From positions 62,001-126,000 of the forward strand of contig QFPN01000008.1 of assembly GCA_003241695.1 (NCBI GenBank): DNA of 64,000 nt. Direction: 5' to 3'. Under the pieces are notes generated by a model, which saw only the letters and a program-made list of their open reading frames with translations, was not told where the DNA came from and did not search any database. Shown here piece after piece: positions 25,913 through 34,093 of this stretch (position 1 is its first letter; every line of letters starts with the position of its first letter). Source of the DNA: Ancylobacter novellus (lineage in GTDB: Bacteria > Pseudomonadota > Alphaproteobacteria > Rhizobiales > Methylopilaceae). A program made the position numbers and the translations under genes.

Positions 25913-27133
25913 ATGCGCCTTCTCTTGCTCGCCGCATCCATGGCTTCTCTTCCGTACGCTACGACGCCCGCCGCAGCGCTGAAGTTGAAGGGAGAGCCCT
26001 TCGTCATCGAAGGCGGCTTGACTGAGGTGGCCCCTGGATACAGCCTCATCGACAGTTGGTATACTCCTCCGACATCGATACTTTTTGAATCCCGGAGCGG
26101 CGACATCGCCGTTTTCTTTCCCGACGAGGCCAACCTCAAAACATCTCTATACTTTAAGCTTTTAAATGCAAACGGCTCTCAGAAATGGGCCAAGACTCGA
26201 GTTCGACACAGCCCGGTTATCCACCAAATCTCTGAACGGCGAGCACTGTTCGGATCCGGCGTCATTGAGCTTCCGGATGGCGCTTTTTTAACGTCCTACA
26301 CCAAGCCGATCTCCAGCAGATCGACGGGTTTATACACTCAAAAAGTAATGAATGGCGAAAAGATCGGAAAACCCGAGGTCATCGTCAAGTCGGACGTCAC
26401 GGACAGCCCTTCAAATGTTTACCCCGAATTAGACGCGGTCCTTGTTCCGACATCGAAAGCCGGAACAATGATCTGGCGAGCGAGAGCGGACGACCTCCCC
26501 CCTCTGACGGAAGCGGCTGCCGTAAACCAGGCGGGCAACGTTTCCGCACGATCGCGGAAAATTCTGGGCCGTAATCAAAGGCCGTGGCAGGTGGCTGCCG
26601 AAGGTAGCGGGTTTGCGGTTGCTTATTCCGGCCGACGTTTTCAAAAAAACTATAAATATCAGGCCTTCGATCGCCACGGCGTCCCAGTAGGAAGCAGCAC
26701 GGTTCTCAGAAAATCTGGAGAAGCGGGACTTGGATCGTTTGGCTTCGTCAAGTTGAGCAATGGCGACACCGCGTGCTTCTTGGTAAAGAATCTCCCCAAC
26801 GACGGCGGAAGTCTCACATTTGTGGAAATTCGTGACGCTTCAGGAACGATCGTCCATCCAGCGGCCAAGGTTGCGCCGACAATCGCGCGGTACTGGGCGG
26901 TCCCTGGAGGCTTCGTCATCGCCTACGCCACCTCCTCCTCGCAATCCCGATATACGGTGATCGAGCGTTATAACGGCTCTGTCGAGAAGGTAGGAGCAAC
27001 CGTGACGGTGCCGGGATGGAGCGTTTTCCAAGTCCTCCCCCTCACGAACGGCGATGCCCTTGTCGCTTACTCGAAACGCCTTGAAGGCGAGCCGAGAAGA
27101 GAAGATTTGATGGGGCAGTTCCTCTCGCCCTGA
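25913..27133 (+). CDS. Exported protein of unknown function, low-GC island gene
   Basis: 406 residues from ATG 25913 (a GTG four codons earlier is possible). A signal peptide covers about 1-21. The mature chain is rich in short beta-like segments with recurring G-x-FVI/AY-S patterns (GSGFAVAYSGRR, GGFVIAYATSSS, NGDALVAYSKR) spaced about 60-70 residues apart, consistent with a beta-propeller or beta-helix. I recognise no family. Base composition and codon use differ sharply from the neighbours (A/T-rich runs such as CTTTTAAATGCAAACGG), and a repeat patch follows it. This is best read as recent acquisition. Confidence 0.6.
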   Translation: MRLLLLAASMASLPYATTPAAALKLKGEPFVIEGGLTEVAPGYSLIDSWYTPPTSILFESRSGDIAVFFPDEANLKTSLYFKLLNANGSQKWAKTRVRHSPVIHQISERRALFGSGVIELPDGAFLTSYTKPISSRSTGLYTQKVMNGEKIGKPEVIVKSDVTDSPSNVYPELDAVLVPTSKAGTMIWRARADDLPPLTEAAAVNQAGNVSARSRKILGRNQRPWQVAAEGSGFAVAYSGRRFQKNYKYQAFDRHGVPVGSSTVLRKSGEAGLGSFGFVKLSNGDTACFLVKNLPNDGGSLTFVEIRDASGTIVHPAAKVAPTIARYWAVPGGFVIAYATSSSQSRYTVIERYNGSVEKVGATVTVPGWSVFQVLPLTNGDALVAYSKRLEGEPRREDLMGQFLSP

Positions 27134-27235
27134 GCAGCCATGAGGTCGCCAGACTCTTGCGACGGCGGCTCCGCGGGCGGATAGCCTCGATTTCGGCGAA
27201 GTTGACGATCGCGAACCGGGCGCCCCCGCCTCTCC

Positions 27236-27705
27236 CGTCATGCCCGCGCTCTGCGCGGGTATCCACGACTTGGTCGTCGGGCGCGGCGGGTTCCGAAGTC
27301 GTGGATGCCCGCCTGCGCGGGCATGACGGCGGTGGTTCAGGCGCCGCCCTCTCCGCCGTCATCCCCCGGCTTGTCCGGGGGAACCATCGCGGTGCAGGAC
27401 CTCCCGGGATGCGCAGTCGGGCGGCCCCACGGACGCCCCGGACAAGCCGGGGCGTAACGGCGGCGGTTCGGGGGCGTTTCGCCCGTGGCGGACGCCGTCC
27501 AAGGGCTGGCGTCCATCGTCTCCCCCGTCATGCCCGCGCAGAGCGCGGGCATCCACGACTTGGTCATGGAGCGTCGCGCCAGACGGTTCTTCGATCGACC
27601 TGAAGCGTCGTCATGGTCCGGCTCGACCGGACCATCCACGTCTGCGTCGAGCTCCACGCCGGACGTGGGTCCTCCGGTCAAGCCGGAGGACGACGGCGGA
27701 ACTGG
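27236..27705. repeat. Dense patch of palindromic repeats (several families)
   Basis: The gap from 27134 to 27797 holds no gene. It contains CGTCATGCCCGCGC pairs at 27236-27330, a CCCCCGGCTTGTCCGGGGG element and its inverse CCCCGGACAAGCCGGGG at about 27357-27462, another CGTCATGCCCGCGCAGAGCG copy at 27526-27570, and TGGTCCGGCTCGACCGGACCA with CCTCCGGTCAAGCCGGAGG at 27608-27705. Several short frames crossing this stretch are repeat artefacts. Confidence 0.85.
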
Positions 27706-27797
27706 CGGCTCCTGCCCGAGACTCGCCCGGTCCCATCGGAGGGAGAATCAGGCGCAGCAAGACGTCGCTTCGGCGGGCGAATGGACGCGTCCAGCGC

Positions 27798-28898
27798 CTA
27801 CCCCGCCTTGCGCGCGCCGCCGTCGATCACGCGCCAGAGCTCGGCGACCGAGATCGGCTTTGTCACCACCGCGTCCGCGCCCGCCTTCAGGAAGGCCGCG
27901 ATGTCCTCGTCGAAGGCGTGGGCGGTGAGGCCGACGATGCGCACGGCCGCGGCCGGCCCGTCCATGGCGCGGATGGCGCGGGTGGCGGAAAGACCGTCGA
28001 GCGTCGGCATCACGGCGTCCATCAGCACGAGGTCGTAGCCGCCGCCCGCGACCGCGGCGACGGCCTCGGCGCCGTTCTCCACCATGTCGAAGGCGCAGCC
28101 GAAATGCTCCAGCAGCGTGCCCGCCACGCGCCGGTTGATGGCGTTGTCCTCCGCCACCAGCACCCGCGTCGGGCCGTTCGCGGCCTCGGGTTCGAGCGCG
28201 CCGAGCCGCAGCGTGACGGAGACGTCGGCGCCGCCCGCCGGGCGGTCGGCGGCGAACGCCTCTCCGCCCATGCGCGCCGCGAGCGCCGCCACCACCGACA
28301 AGCCGAGCCCGGCCGCGCCGGACGGACCGTCGCCCTGCACGAAGGGCTTGAACAGCCGGTGCGCGTCCGGCCCGAGGCCGGGGCCGGTGTCGCGCACCGA
28401 CAGGCGCAGCGTCGCCGTCCCGGCGTCGCCGGCGAGGCGCTCGACCAGAAGCTCGATCGAGCCCGCCTCGGTCGCGCGCAGGGCGTTGTCGGCGAGATTG
28501 TCGACGATCTGGCGCAGGCTCGCCTCGTCGGCCAGCACGCGAGCGGGCGTTCCGGGCGCGCGGGCCGCGCGGAAGGCGAGCCCCTTGGCGGCGGCGCGGG
28601 CCGCGATCGGCGGCGCGACGCGCGCGATGAAGAGCTCAAGGTCGACCGGCTGCGGCGCCTGCGGCCCTGCGCCGCCGAGAAGGCTGCTGGAAATGCTGAA
28701 GAGATGCTCGGCCGCGGCCTTCAGCGCATTGGCGTGGCCGCGCGCGCCCTCCGACAGGTCTTCGGCGAGGATCAGGTCGGCGAGCGCGAGGATGCCGCCG
28801 AGGGGCGTGCGGATCTCGTGCGCCGCGACCGCGATTCGGCGATCCGCGTCCGGAGCCTGCGACGGCTCGGTTTCGGCGAGAGCAGCCTTGGCGCTCAT
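27798..28898 (-). CDS. Soluble hybrid histidine kinase (HisKA-HATPase-receiver)
   Basis: 366 residues from ATG 28898 (MSAKAALAETEPSQ). A 15-codon upstream extension is unlikely. HisKA has His27 in VAAHEIRTPLG near the N-terminus, HATPase shows DNLADNALRA and DTGPGLG, and the receiver has VAEDNAINRRVA, the phosphoacceptor in LVLMDAVMPTLDG and Lys in VTKPIS. There is no sensor or membrane segment, so it must receive its signal from a partner protein or an earlier kinase. No DNA-binding regulator is adjacent. Divergent from the AEC transporter. Confidence 0.87.
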   Translation of the reverse strand: MSAKAALAETEPSQAPDADRRIAVAAHEIRTPLGGILALADLILAEDLSEGARGHANALKAAAEHLFSISSSLLGGAGPQAPQPVDLELFIARVAPPIAARAAAKGLAFRAARAPGTPARVLADEASLRQIVDNLADNALRATEAGSIELLVERLAGDAGTATLRLSVRDTGPGLGPDAHRLFKPFVQGDGPSGAAGLGLSVVAALAARMGGEAFAADRPAGGADVSVTLRLGALEPEAANGPTRVLVAEDNAINRRVAGTLLEHFGCAFDMVENGAEAVAAVAGGGYDLVLMDAVMPTLDGLSATRAIRAMDGPAAAVRIVGLTAHAFDEDIAAFLKAGADAVVTKPISVAELWRVIDGGARKAG

Positions 28899-29078
28899 GC
28901 TGCGCGCGCTCCTTTGGACCGGGCTGGCGGGAGATCGGACCATCGCCCGGCCGGGTTTAAAGATGGGCTAAACCGATCGACGAAAACACGACCGACCCCA
29001 GGCGCTCCACAGGCGCGAAGCGCCGAAAGCCGGCGCGTTGACCCTCGGGTTCGAAGGGATTACGGCTCGCCCCGGCCC

Positions 29079-30014
29079 ATGAACGACCTCGTCTCCATCG
29101 TCCTGCCGACATTCGGCCTGATCGCGCTCGGCTACGCCGCCGGCCGGCTGAAGCTGCTCGGCGAGCGGGCGGGCGACGGGCTGTCGGACTACGTCTTCCT
29201 GATCGCGGTGCCGGCGCTGATCTTCCGCACCCTCGCGGCCGGAGGAGACGCGGCCGAAAACCCCTGGGGCTACTGGATCGCCTATTTCGGCGGGGTGGCC
29301 GTGGTCTGGATCGCGGCCATGATCCTCGCCCGCCGCGTCTTCGGCCGCGACCGGGCGGAAGCGGCCGTGCACGGCTTCGCGGCCGGCCAGTCCAACACGG
29401 TTCTGGTCGGCGTTCCGCTGATCCTGAACGTCTATGGCGACGCGGGAGCCGCGCCGCTGTTCCTGCTTCTCGGCGTCCACCTTCCGATCATGATGACGGC
29501 CGTCGCGCTGCTGATCGAAACCGCGAACGCGGAAGGCCGACCGCTCGCGGTCGCCGGCCGCCTCGTGCGCACCATCGCGACGCATCCGATCGTGCTCGCT
29601 TTGCTCGCGGGGCTCGCGGCGCAGCGTTTCGGCGTCGCGCCGACCGGGGCCGCCAAGTCGCTGGTCGACCAGCTCGCCGCGACTGCGAGCCCCTGCGCGC
29701 TCATCGCGATGGGCCTCGCGCTCAAGCGCTTCGGCTTCGTCAGCGACGTAAAGGCGGTGGCGGCGATCTCGGCGCTGAAGCTTCTGGTCCACCCCTTCCT
29801 GGTGTGGCTGCTCGCCTTCCATGTCCTCGACGTGCCGCCGGTCTGGGCGGGCGTGGCGGTGCTGTTCGCCGCCATGCCGTGCGGGATCAACGCCTATCTG
29901 ATCGCGTCCCGCTACCAGATCGGCCAGGCCACCGCCTCGGCCGCGGTCGCGGTCTCGACGGCCGTGTCTGTGATCTCGGTGTCGTTCTGGCTCTGGGTCA
30001 TCGGGGCGGTGTGA
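29079..30014 (+). CDS. AEC-family transporter (auxin efflux carrier type)
   Basis: 311 residues with about ten membrane helices in the AEC layout. GYAAGRLKLLGERAGDGLSDYVF is early, FAAGQSNTVLVGVPLILNVYG is the N-terminal unwound-helix region, and MPCGINAYLIASRY is in the C-terminal repeat. It exports small organic acids or amino acids; the substrate is unknown. ATG at 29079 matches the family N-terminus. The much longer upstream frame runs antisense to the kinase gene and is not coding. Confidence 0.88.
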   Translation: MNDLVSIVLPTFGLIALGYAAGRLKLLGERAGDGLSDYVFLIAVPALIFRTLAAGGDAAENPWGYWIAYFGGVAVVWIAAMILARRVFGRDRAEAAVHGFAAGQSNTVLVGVPLILNVYGDAGAAPLFLLLGVHLPIMMTAVALLIETANAEGRPLAVAGRLVRTIATHPIVLALLAGLAAQRFGVAPTGAAKSLVDQLAATASPCALIAMGLALKRFGFVSDVKAVAAISALKLLVHPFLVWLLAFHVLDVPPVWAGVAVLFAAMPCGINAYLIASRYQIGQATASAAVAVSTAVSVISVSFWLWVIGAV

Positions 30015-30074
30015 CCACGACGTCGTCACGCCGGCCGAAGGCGGCTATGACGACGGAGCATAAGGAGCCGCCCC

Positions 30075-30836
30075 TTGACCGACCCCGTCGCCGACCGCTT
30101 CTCCCACGGCTCGCCGCCCCGCGAAATCGCGGTCCTGCGTCGCGAGGGAAGCGGTCCCTGCGTTGTCTGGCTCGGCGGCTTCCTGTCGGAGATGACCGCC
30201 ACCAAGGCGAGCGCGCTCGACGCCTGGGCGGCCGAGACCGGCCGCGCGATGCTGCGCTTCGACTATTCGGGCCACGGGGCCTCGTCCGGCGCCTTTCGCG
30301 ACGGGACCATCGGCGACTGGCTCGAGGACGAGCTCGCCGCGATCGAGCGCCACGCAGGCGAACGGCCCGTGCTGGTCGGCTCGTCCATGGGCGGCTGGAT
30401 CGCGCTGCTCGCGGCGCGCCGGATGACGCCCCCGCCGGCGGGCCTCGTGCTGATCGCGCCCGCCGCCGACTTCACCGAGGCGCTGATGTGGGAGCGGTTC
30501 TCGGACGAACAGCGCCGCGCGATCCTCAAGGACGGCGCCTATCTCAGGCCGAGCGAATATTCCCCCGAGCCGACGCCGATCACGCGGCGGCTGATCGAAG
30601 AGGGACGCGACCACCTGCTGCTTGGCGGGCCGGTGCGCACCGGCTGCCCGGTCCATGTCCTGCAGGGCATGGCCGATCCCGACGTGCCCTGGGAGCACGC
30701 GCTGAAGCTGGTCGAACGCCTCGCCGAGGACGACGTCGTCACGACCCTGATCAAGGACGGAGACCACCGGCTCTCGCGGCCCGAGGATCTCGCCCGCATC
30801 GTCGAAGCCGTGGACGAGATCGCGGAGCGGCGCTGA
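30075..30836 (+). CDS. Alpha/beta hydrolase (TTG start)
   Basis: 253 residues. The nucleophile elbow is VLVGSSMGGWIALL (Ser in GSSMGG). Preceding strands LRFDYSGHGASSG and the late HRLSRPED supply the Asp/His of the triad. It resembles the palmitoyl-thioesterase/ABHD10-like group, but the substrate is unknown. The start is TTG at 30075: AAGGAG lies at 30062-30067 with 7-nt spacing and no ATG is nearby. It may be transcribed with the genes at 30924 and 31710. Confidence 0.86.
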   Translation: MTDPVADRFSHGSPPREIAVLRREGSGPCVVWLGGFLSEMTATKASALDAWAAETGRAMLRFDYSGHGASSGAFRDGTIGDWLEDELAAIERHAGERPVLVGSSMGGWIALLAARRMTPPPAGLVLIAPAADFTEALMWERFSDEQRRAILKDGAYLRPSEYSPEPTPITRRLIEEGRDHLLLGGPVRTGCPVHVLQGMADPDVPWEHALKLVERLAEDDVVTTLIKDGDHRLSRPEDLARIVEAVDEIAERR

Positions 30837-30923
30837 GGGGGCTCGCCTCCGGGGAATCGCCGCGGCTAAAGTCGGCGCGCCGTTGATTCGGGCGGCTGAT
30901 TTGCTGGCGAGCGCCAAGGCTTG

Positions 30924-31697
30924 ATGTCGCTGTTCCGCGTTCTGAGACCCCGTCCCCTTCTCGTGCGACAGGAAACGGCCGCCGGCCCGGACGCTTTCGT
31001 GGTCTCGACGCGGCTGGGCGCAGTTCCGGTCACCGTCCGCCGGTCGAGCCAGGCGCGGCGGATGACGCTCAGGGTCCGCTCCGCCACCCGCGACGTCACG
31101 CTCACCTTGCCGTCGCGCACGGCGGAGACGGCCGCGCGCGACTTCGTCGAACGCCATGTCGGCTGGATCGAGCAGCGCCTCGCGCGGCTGCCCGAACGCA
31201 TCCCGTTCGAGCCCGGCGAGATCGTCCCCCTGCGCGGCGTCGCTCATCGGATCGCGATGCGGCCCGGCCTGCGCGGACTTGTCCGCGTCGAGCCCGGCGC
31301 GCGCGGCGCAGAGCCCGAGATCGCGGTCTACGGTTTCCCCGAGCACGCCCCCCGGCGGGTCGCGGACTTCCTGAAGCGCGAGGCGCGCGCGGCTTTCGTC
31401 GAGGCCGCCGACCGCCACGCCGCGGCGCTCGGCGTCACCATCGGCCGGATCGTCCTGAAGGACACGACCAGCCGCTGGGGCTCGTGCTCGGCGACCGGCG
31501 ACCTCGCCTTCTCCTGGCGGATGATCCTCGCGCCCGCCTTCGTGCTCGACTACCTCGCGGCCCACGAGGTGGCCCACCGCCGCGAGATGAACCACGGCCC
31601 CCGCTACTGGGCGCATGTCGAGCGGCTGTTTCCGGACTACGAGCGCGCGGAAGGCTGGCTGCGCGCCCACGGAACCGCTCTCCACCGCTACGGCTGA
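30924..31697 (+). CDS. YgjP-like M48-related metallopeptidase
   Basis: 257 residues. The YgjP (DUF45) signature is TTSRWGSCSATGDLAFSW followed by LAAHEVAHRREMNHGPRYW, whose HExxH and downstream residues bind zinc. Cytoplasmic, with no signal peptide. The substrate is unknown. The N-terminal half (about 30-140) contains the family's beta-rich region VTVRRSSQARRMTLRV. ATG at 30924 is preferred to the in-frame TTG just before it. Confidence 0.88.
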   Translation: MSLFRVLRPRPLLVRQETAAGPDAFVVSTRLGAVPVTVRRSSQARRMTLRVRSATRDVTLTLPSRTAETAARDFVERHVGWIEQRLARLPERIPFEPGEIVPLRGVAHRIAMRPGLRGLVRVEPGARGAEPEIAVYGFPEHAPRRVADFLKREARAAFVEAADRHAAALGVTIGRIVLKDTTSRWGSCSATGDLAFSWRMILAPAFVLDYLAAHEVAHRREMNHGPRYWAHVERLFPDYERAEGWLRAHGTALHRYG

Positions 31698-31709
31698 AGG
31701 AACACGCAG

Positions 31710-32426
31710 TTGCGAATCCTCGTCTTCCAGCATCTCGACGTCGAGCATCCGGGTTCCTTCCGCGAGTTCTGGGCCGAGGACGGCGTCGAATGGCGCACGG
31801 TCGAGCTCGACGCCGGCGAGGAGATCCCCGCGCTCGAGCCCTTCGACATGCTCGCCGTTATGGGCGGGCCGATGGACGTCTGGGAGGAGGACGAGCATCC
31901 GTGGCTCATCGCCGAGAAGGCGGCGATCCGGCGCTGGGTTTCCGAGCTCAAGCGGCCCTATCTCGGCATCTGCCTCGGCCACCAACTTCTCGCCGTCTCG
32001 CTCGGCGGCGAAGCCGCAAGAATGGCCGCGCCGGAGGTCGGGCTGACCGAGGTGCGGCTGACCGAAGCCGGCCGCGCCGACGCGTTCTTCGACGGCCTGC
32101 CGGAGCGGATCGAGACCTTCCAGTGGCACGGCGTCGAGGTGACGGCCCTGCCCGAGGGCGGCGTCGCCCTGGCCTCGAACGACGCGGCCGCCGTGCAGGC
32201 GATGCGCGTCGGCGACCACGCCTACGGGCTCCAGTTCCATCCCGAGATCCTCGCCGAGACGGTCGCGGACTGGCGGCGCATCCCCGAATACTGGGCGAGC
32301 CTGCAGAAGGCGCTGGGGGCGGAGGCCGCCGAAGGGCTGGCGGCCGCGGTCACGCCGCGCCTGCCGGCTTTCCGCGAGACCGCGGCGACGCTCGACAGGA
32401 ATCTCGCCCGCATTTCGGGACGCTGA
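31710..32426 (+). CDS. Type 1 glutamine amidotransferase (TTG start)
   Basis: 238 residues. A class I amidotransferase fold with the nucleophilic Cys in YLGICLGHQLLA (about residue 92) and His-Glu in LQFHPEILAE. It is a free-standing domain of the GMP-synthase-like/YfeJ group. The acceptor substrate is unknown. The start is TTG at 31710, preceded by AAGGA (31697-31701), 13 bp after the YgjP stop, so it is coupled to that gene. Confidence 0.86.
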   Translation: MRILVFQHLDVEHPGSFREFWAEDGVEWRTVELDAGEEIPALEPFDMLAVMGGPMDVWEEDEHPWLIAEKAAIRRWVSELKRPYLGICLGHQLLAVSLGGEAARMAAPEVGLTEVRLTEAGRADAFFDGLPERIETFQWHGVEVTALPEGGVALASNDAAAVQAMRVGDHAYGLQFHPEILAETVADWRRIPEYWASLQKALGAEAAEGLAAAVTPRLPAFRETAATLDRNLARISGR

Positions 32427-32732
32427 CCGGCGGTCGTTCCCGCGCTTTTTCAGAGAACTGCGCCAACGCCGCGGGCCCCGAAGGCCCGGCGGCGACGCTT
32501 GTCGTCGGTCTGCCGACTACGCCCAACGTCTCATGGAATAGTTCCCGAATAAATCTCCAATACATCCCAAATTCATAAGTCTAACAAATTTGTGATTACG
32601 GTAAGTATGGATTTATTATCACGCATAATATGTACATCTGCCTGAAATTCAGGTCGATAGACGTCACAGCCTATCATTAGAAAATCATAAGCCTGATTTC
32701 AAATACATAAATAACCTGTCGGAGGATCAAGG
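32427..32732 (+). promoter_or_regulatory. AT-rich leader and control region of the cytochrome c-L gene
   Basis: 306 bp without a gene. The first part has a strong hairpin (about 32468-32494, GGGCC/GGCCC core) without a T-run. From about 32520 the composition turns AT-rich, unlike almost all of the window. CCTGAAATTCAGG at 32643-32655 is a perfect 6-bp inverted repeat and a candidate operator. CGGAGGATCAAGG immediately before ATG 32733 supplies a strong ribosome-binding site. No -35/-10 pair could be assigned with confidence. Confidence 0.5.
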
Positions 32733-33305
32733 ATGAGACGACTATTCGTCAAAACGCTTGCGGGCGCGGCGTTCATCGTCGTCGCGAGCGCCGCCGCGCA
32801 GGCGCAGCAGCCGTTCAACAGCGTCATCACAGGCGAAACGCTCAATCTCGACGACGCAGGGCCCGACGGGAAGGACACCGAGGCCTTCAAGACTTTCGTG
32901 GAGACGGGCAAGAACATCTATCTCGGCAACAAGGACTGTCTCGCCAAGGGCGAGGAGCTGTTCCTCTCGATGTGTTCGGGCTGCCACGGCCATGTCGGCG
33001 AAGGCAAGCTCGGCCCCGGCCTCAACGACACCCACTGGACCTATCCGCAGGGCAAGACCGACAAGGGGCTGTTCGAGATCATCTATGGCGGCGCCTCGGG
33101 CATGATGGGCCCGATGTACGGTTCGATGAACGTCGACGAAATGTTGATGACGATGGCCTGGGTCCGGCACCTCTACAAGGACAAGCCCGAGGACGCTGGC
33201 GAGTGGCTGACCGCCGACCTGCAGAAGGACTTCAAGCCCTATGACGGCGCGAAGCCCCCGCAGCCGGGTCCAAACGCTCCCGAGAGCTGCAAGAAGGGCG
33301 GCTGA
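32733..33305 (+). CDS. Cytochrome c-L (methanol dehydrogenase electron acceptor), MxaG/XoxG type
   Basis: 190 residues. The signal peptide cleaves after about residue 24 (AAQAQ). A single c-type heme site lies at Cys81-Cys84-His85 in MCSGCHGHVGEGKLGPGLND, the family hallmark, with a Met-rich ligand region GGASGMMGPMYG at about 120-130. Its role is to accept electrons from periplasmic PQQ methanol dehydrogenase and pass them to the c-H/oxidase chain. No mxaF/xoxF, mxaJ or mxaI gene is adjacent, so whether it serves the Ca- or the lanthanide-dependent enzyme is undecided. It has its own AT-rich promoter region and a terminator. Confidence 0.88.
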   Translation: MRRLFVKTLAGAAFIVVASAAAQAQQPFNSVITGETLNLDDAGPDGKDTEAFKTFVETGKNIYLGNKDCLAKGEELFLSMCSGCHGHVGEGKLGPGLNDTHWTYPQGKTDKGLFEIIYGGASGMMGPMYGSMNVDEMLMTMAWVRHLYKDKPEDAGEWLTADLQKDFKPYDGAKPPQPGPNAPESCKKGG

Positions 33306-33327
33306 GCCTGATCGCGCATGACGTCGG

Positions 33328-33357
33328 GATGTCCGCGCGGTCAGCGCGGACATCTTT
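33328..33357 (+). terminator. Terminator after the cytochrome c-L gene
   Basis: GATGTCCGCGC (33328-33338), loop of five, GCGCGGACATC (33344-33354), followed by TTTCGCTT. The 11-bp stem is perfect and the T-run is short. Confidence 0.75.
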
Positions 33358-33375
33358 CGCTTCCGTCCGCCCCGC

Positions 33376-34077
33376 TCAGTGCGCGCGCGCGAACGTCTCG
33401 TCGAAGGAGTAGCCCGCGCCGCGCACCGTGCGGATCGGGTCGGGCTTGCGGCCGCGGTTCAGCGCCTTGCGCAGGCGGCCGACATGAACGTCGACCGTGC
33501 GTTCGTCGATGTAGACGTCGCGCCCCCAGACCCCGTCGAGCAGCTGCTCGCGGGTGAAGACGCGGCCGGCGGACTGCATCAGGAACTCGAGCAGGCGGAA
33601 CTCGGTCGGCCCGAGATGCACTTCCCGCATCTGCCTCCGCACGCGGCGGTTCTCGCGGTCGAGCTCTATGTCGCCGGCCTTGAGCGTCCGCGAGACGTGC
33701 TCGGGCTTGGTGCGGCGGAGCAGCGCCCGCACGCGGGCGACGAGTTCGGGCACCGAGAACGGCTTGACCACGTAGTCGTCGGCCCCGGTGGCGAGGCCGC
33801 GGATGCGCTCCGCCTCCTCGCCGCGGGCCGTCAGCATGATGATCGGCAGTCGTTCGGTCTCCCTGCGGGCGCGCAGGCGCCGGCAGAGTTCGATGCCGGA
33901 GACGCCCGGCAGCATCCAGTCGAGCAGGATGAGGTCGGGCGTCGTCTCGGCGAGCCGGACCTCGGCTTCGTCGCCGCGCGCGACCGCGTCGACCTCGTAG
34001 CCCTCGGCCTCGAGATTGTACCGGAGGAGCAGCGTGAGCGGCTCCTCGTCCTCGACGATCATGACGCGCGGGTTCAT
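33376..34077 (-). CDS. phoB: Phosphate regulon response regulator PhoB
   Basis: 233 residues. The receiver domain has VEDEEP, the phosphoacceptor in LILLDWMLPGVSG, Thr in MLTARGEEAERIRG and Lys in VVKPFS. The winged helix has LEFLMQSAGRVFTREQLL, VDVHVGRLRKALN and ends RGAGYSFDE. The regulator binds PHO boxes when phosphorylated by PhoR (38888-40189). It is the last gene of the phoR-pstSCAB-phoU-phoB order usual in alphaproteobacteria, 16 bp after phoU. Confidence 0.96.
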   Translation of the reverse strand: MNPRVMIVEDEEPLTLLLRYNLEAEGYEVDAVARGDEAEVRLAETTPDLILLDWMLPGVSGIELCRRLRARRETERLPIIMLTARGEEAERIRGLATGADDYVVKPFSVPELVARVRALLRRTKPEHVSRTLKAGDIELDRENRRVRRQMREVHLGPTEFRLLEFLMQSAGRVFTREQLLDGVWGRDVYIDERTVDVHVGRLRKALNRGRKPDPIRTVRGAGYSFDETFARAH

Positions 34078-34093
34078 GGGCGAGCCCCCAGGT

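Noticed and set aside
27236..27705. CRISPR array
   Set aside because: The repeats are palindromes of different families with uneven spacing, not identical direct repeats with unique spacers.
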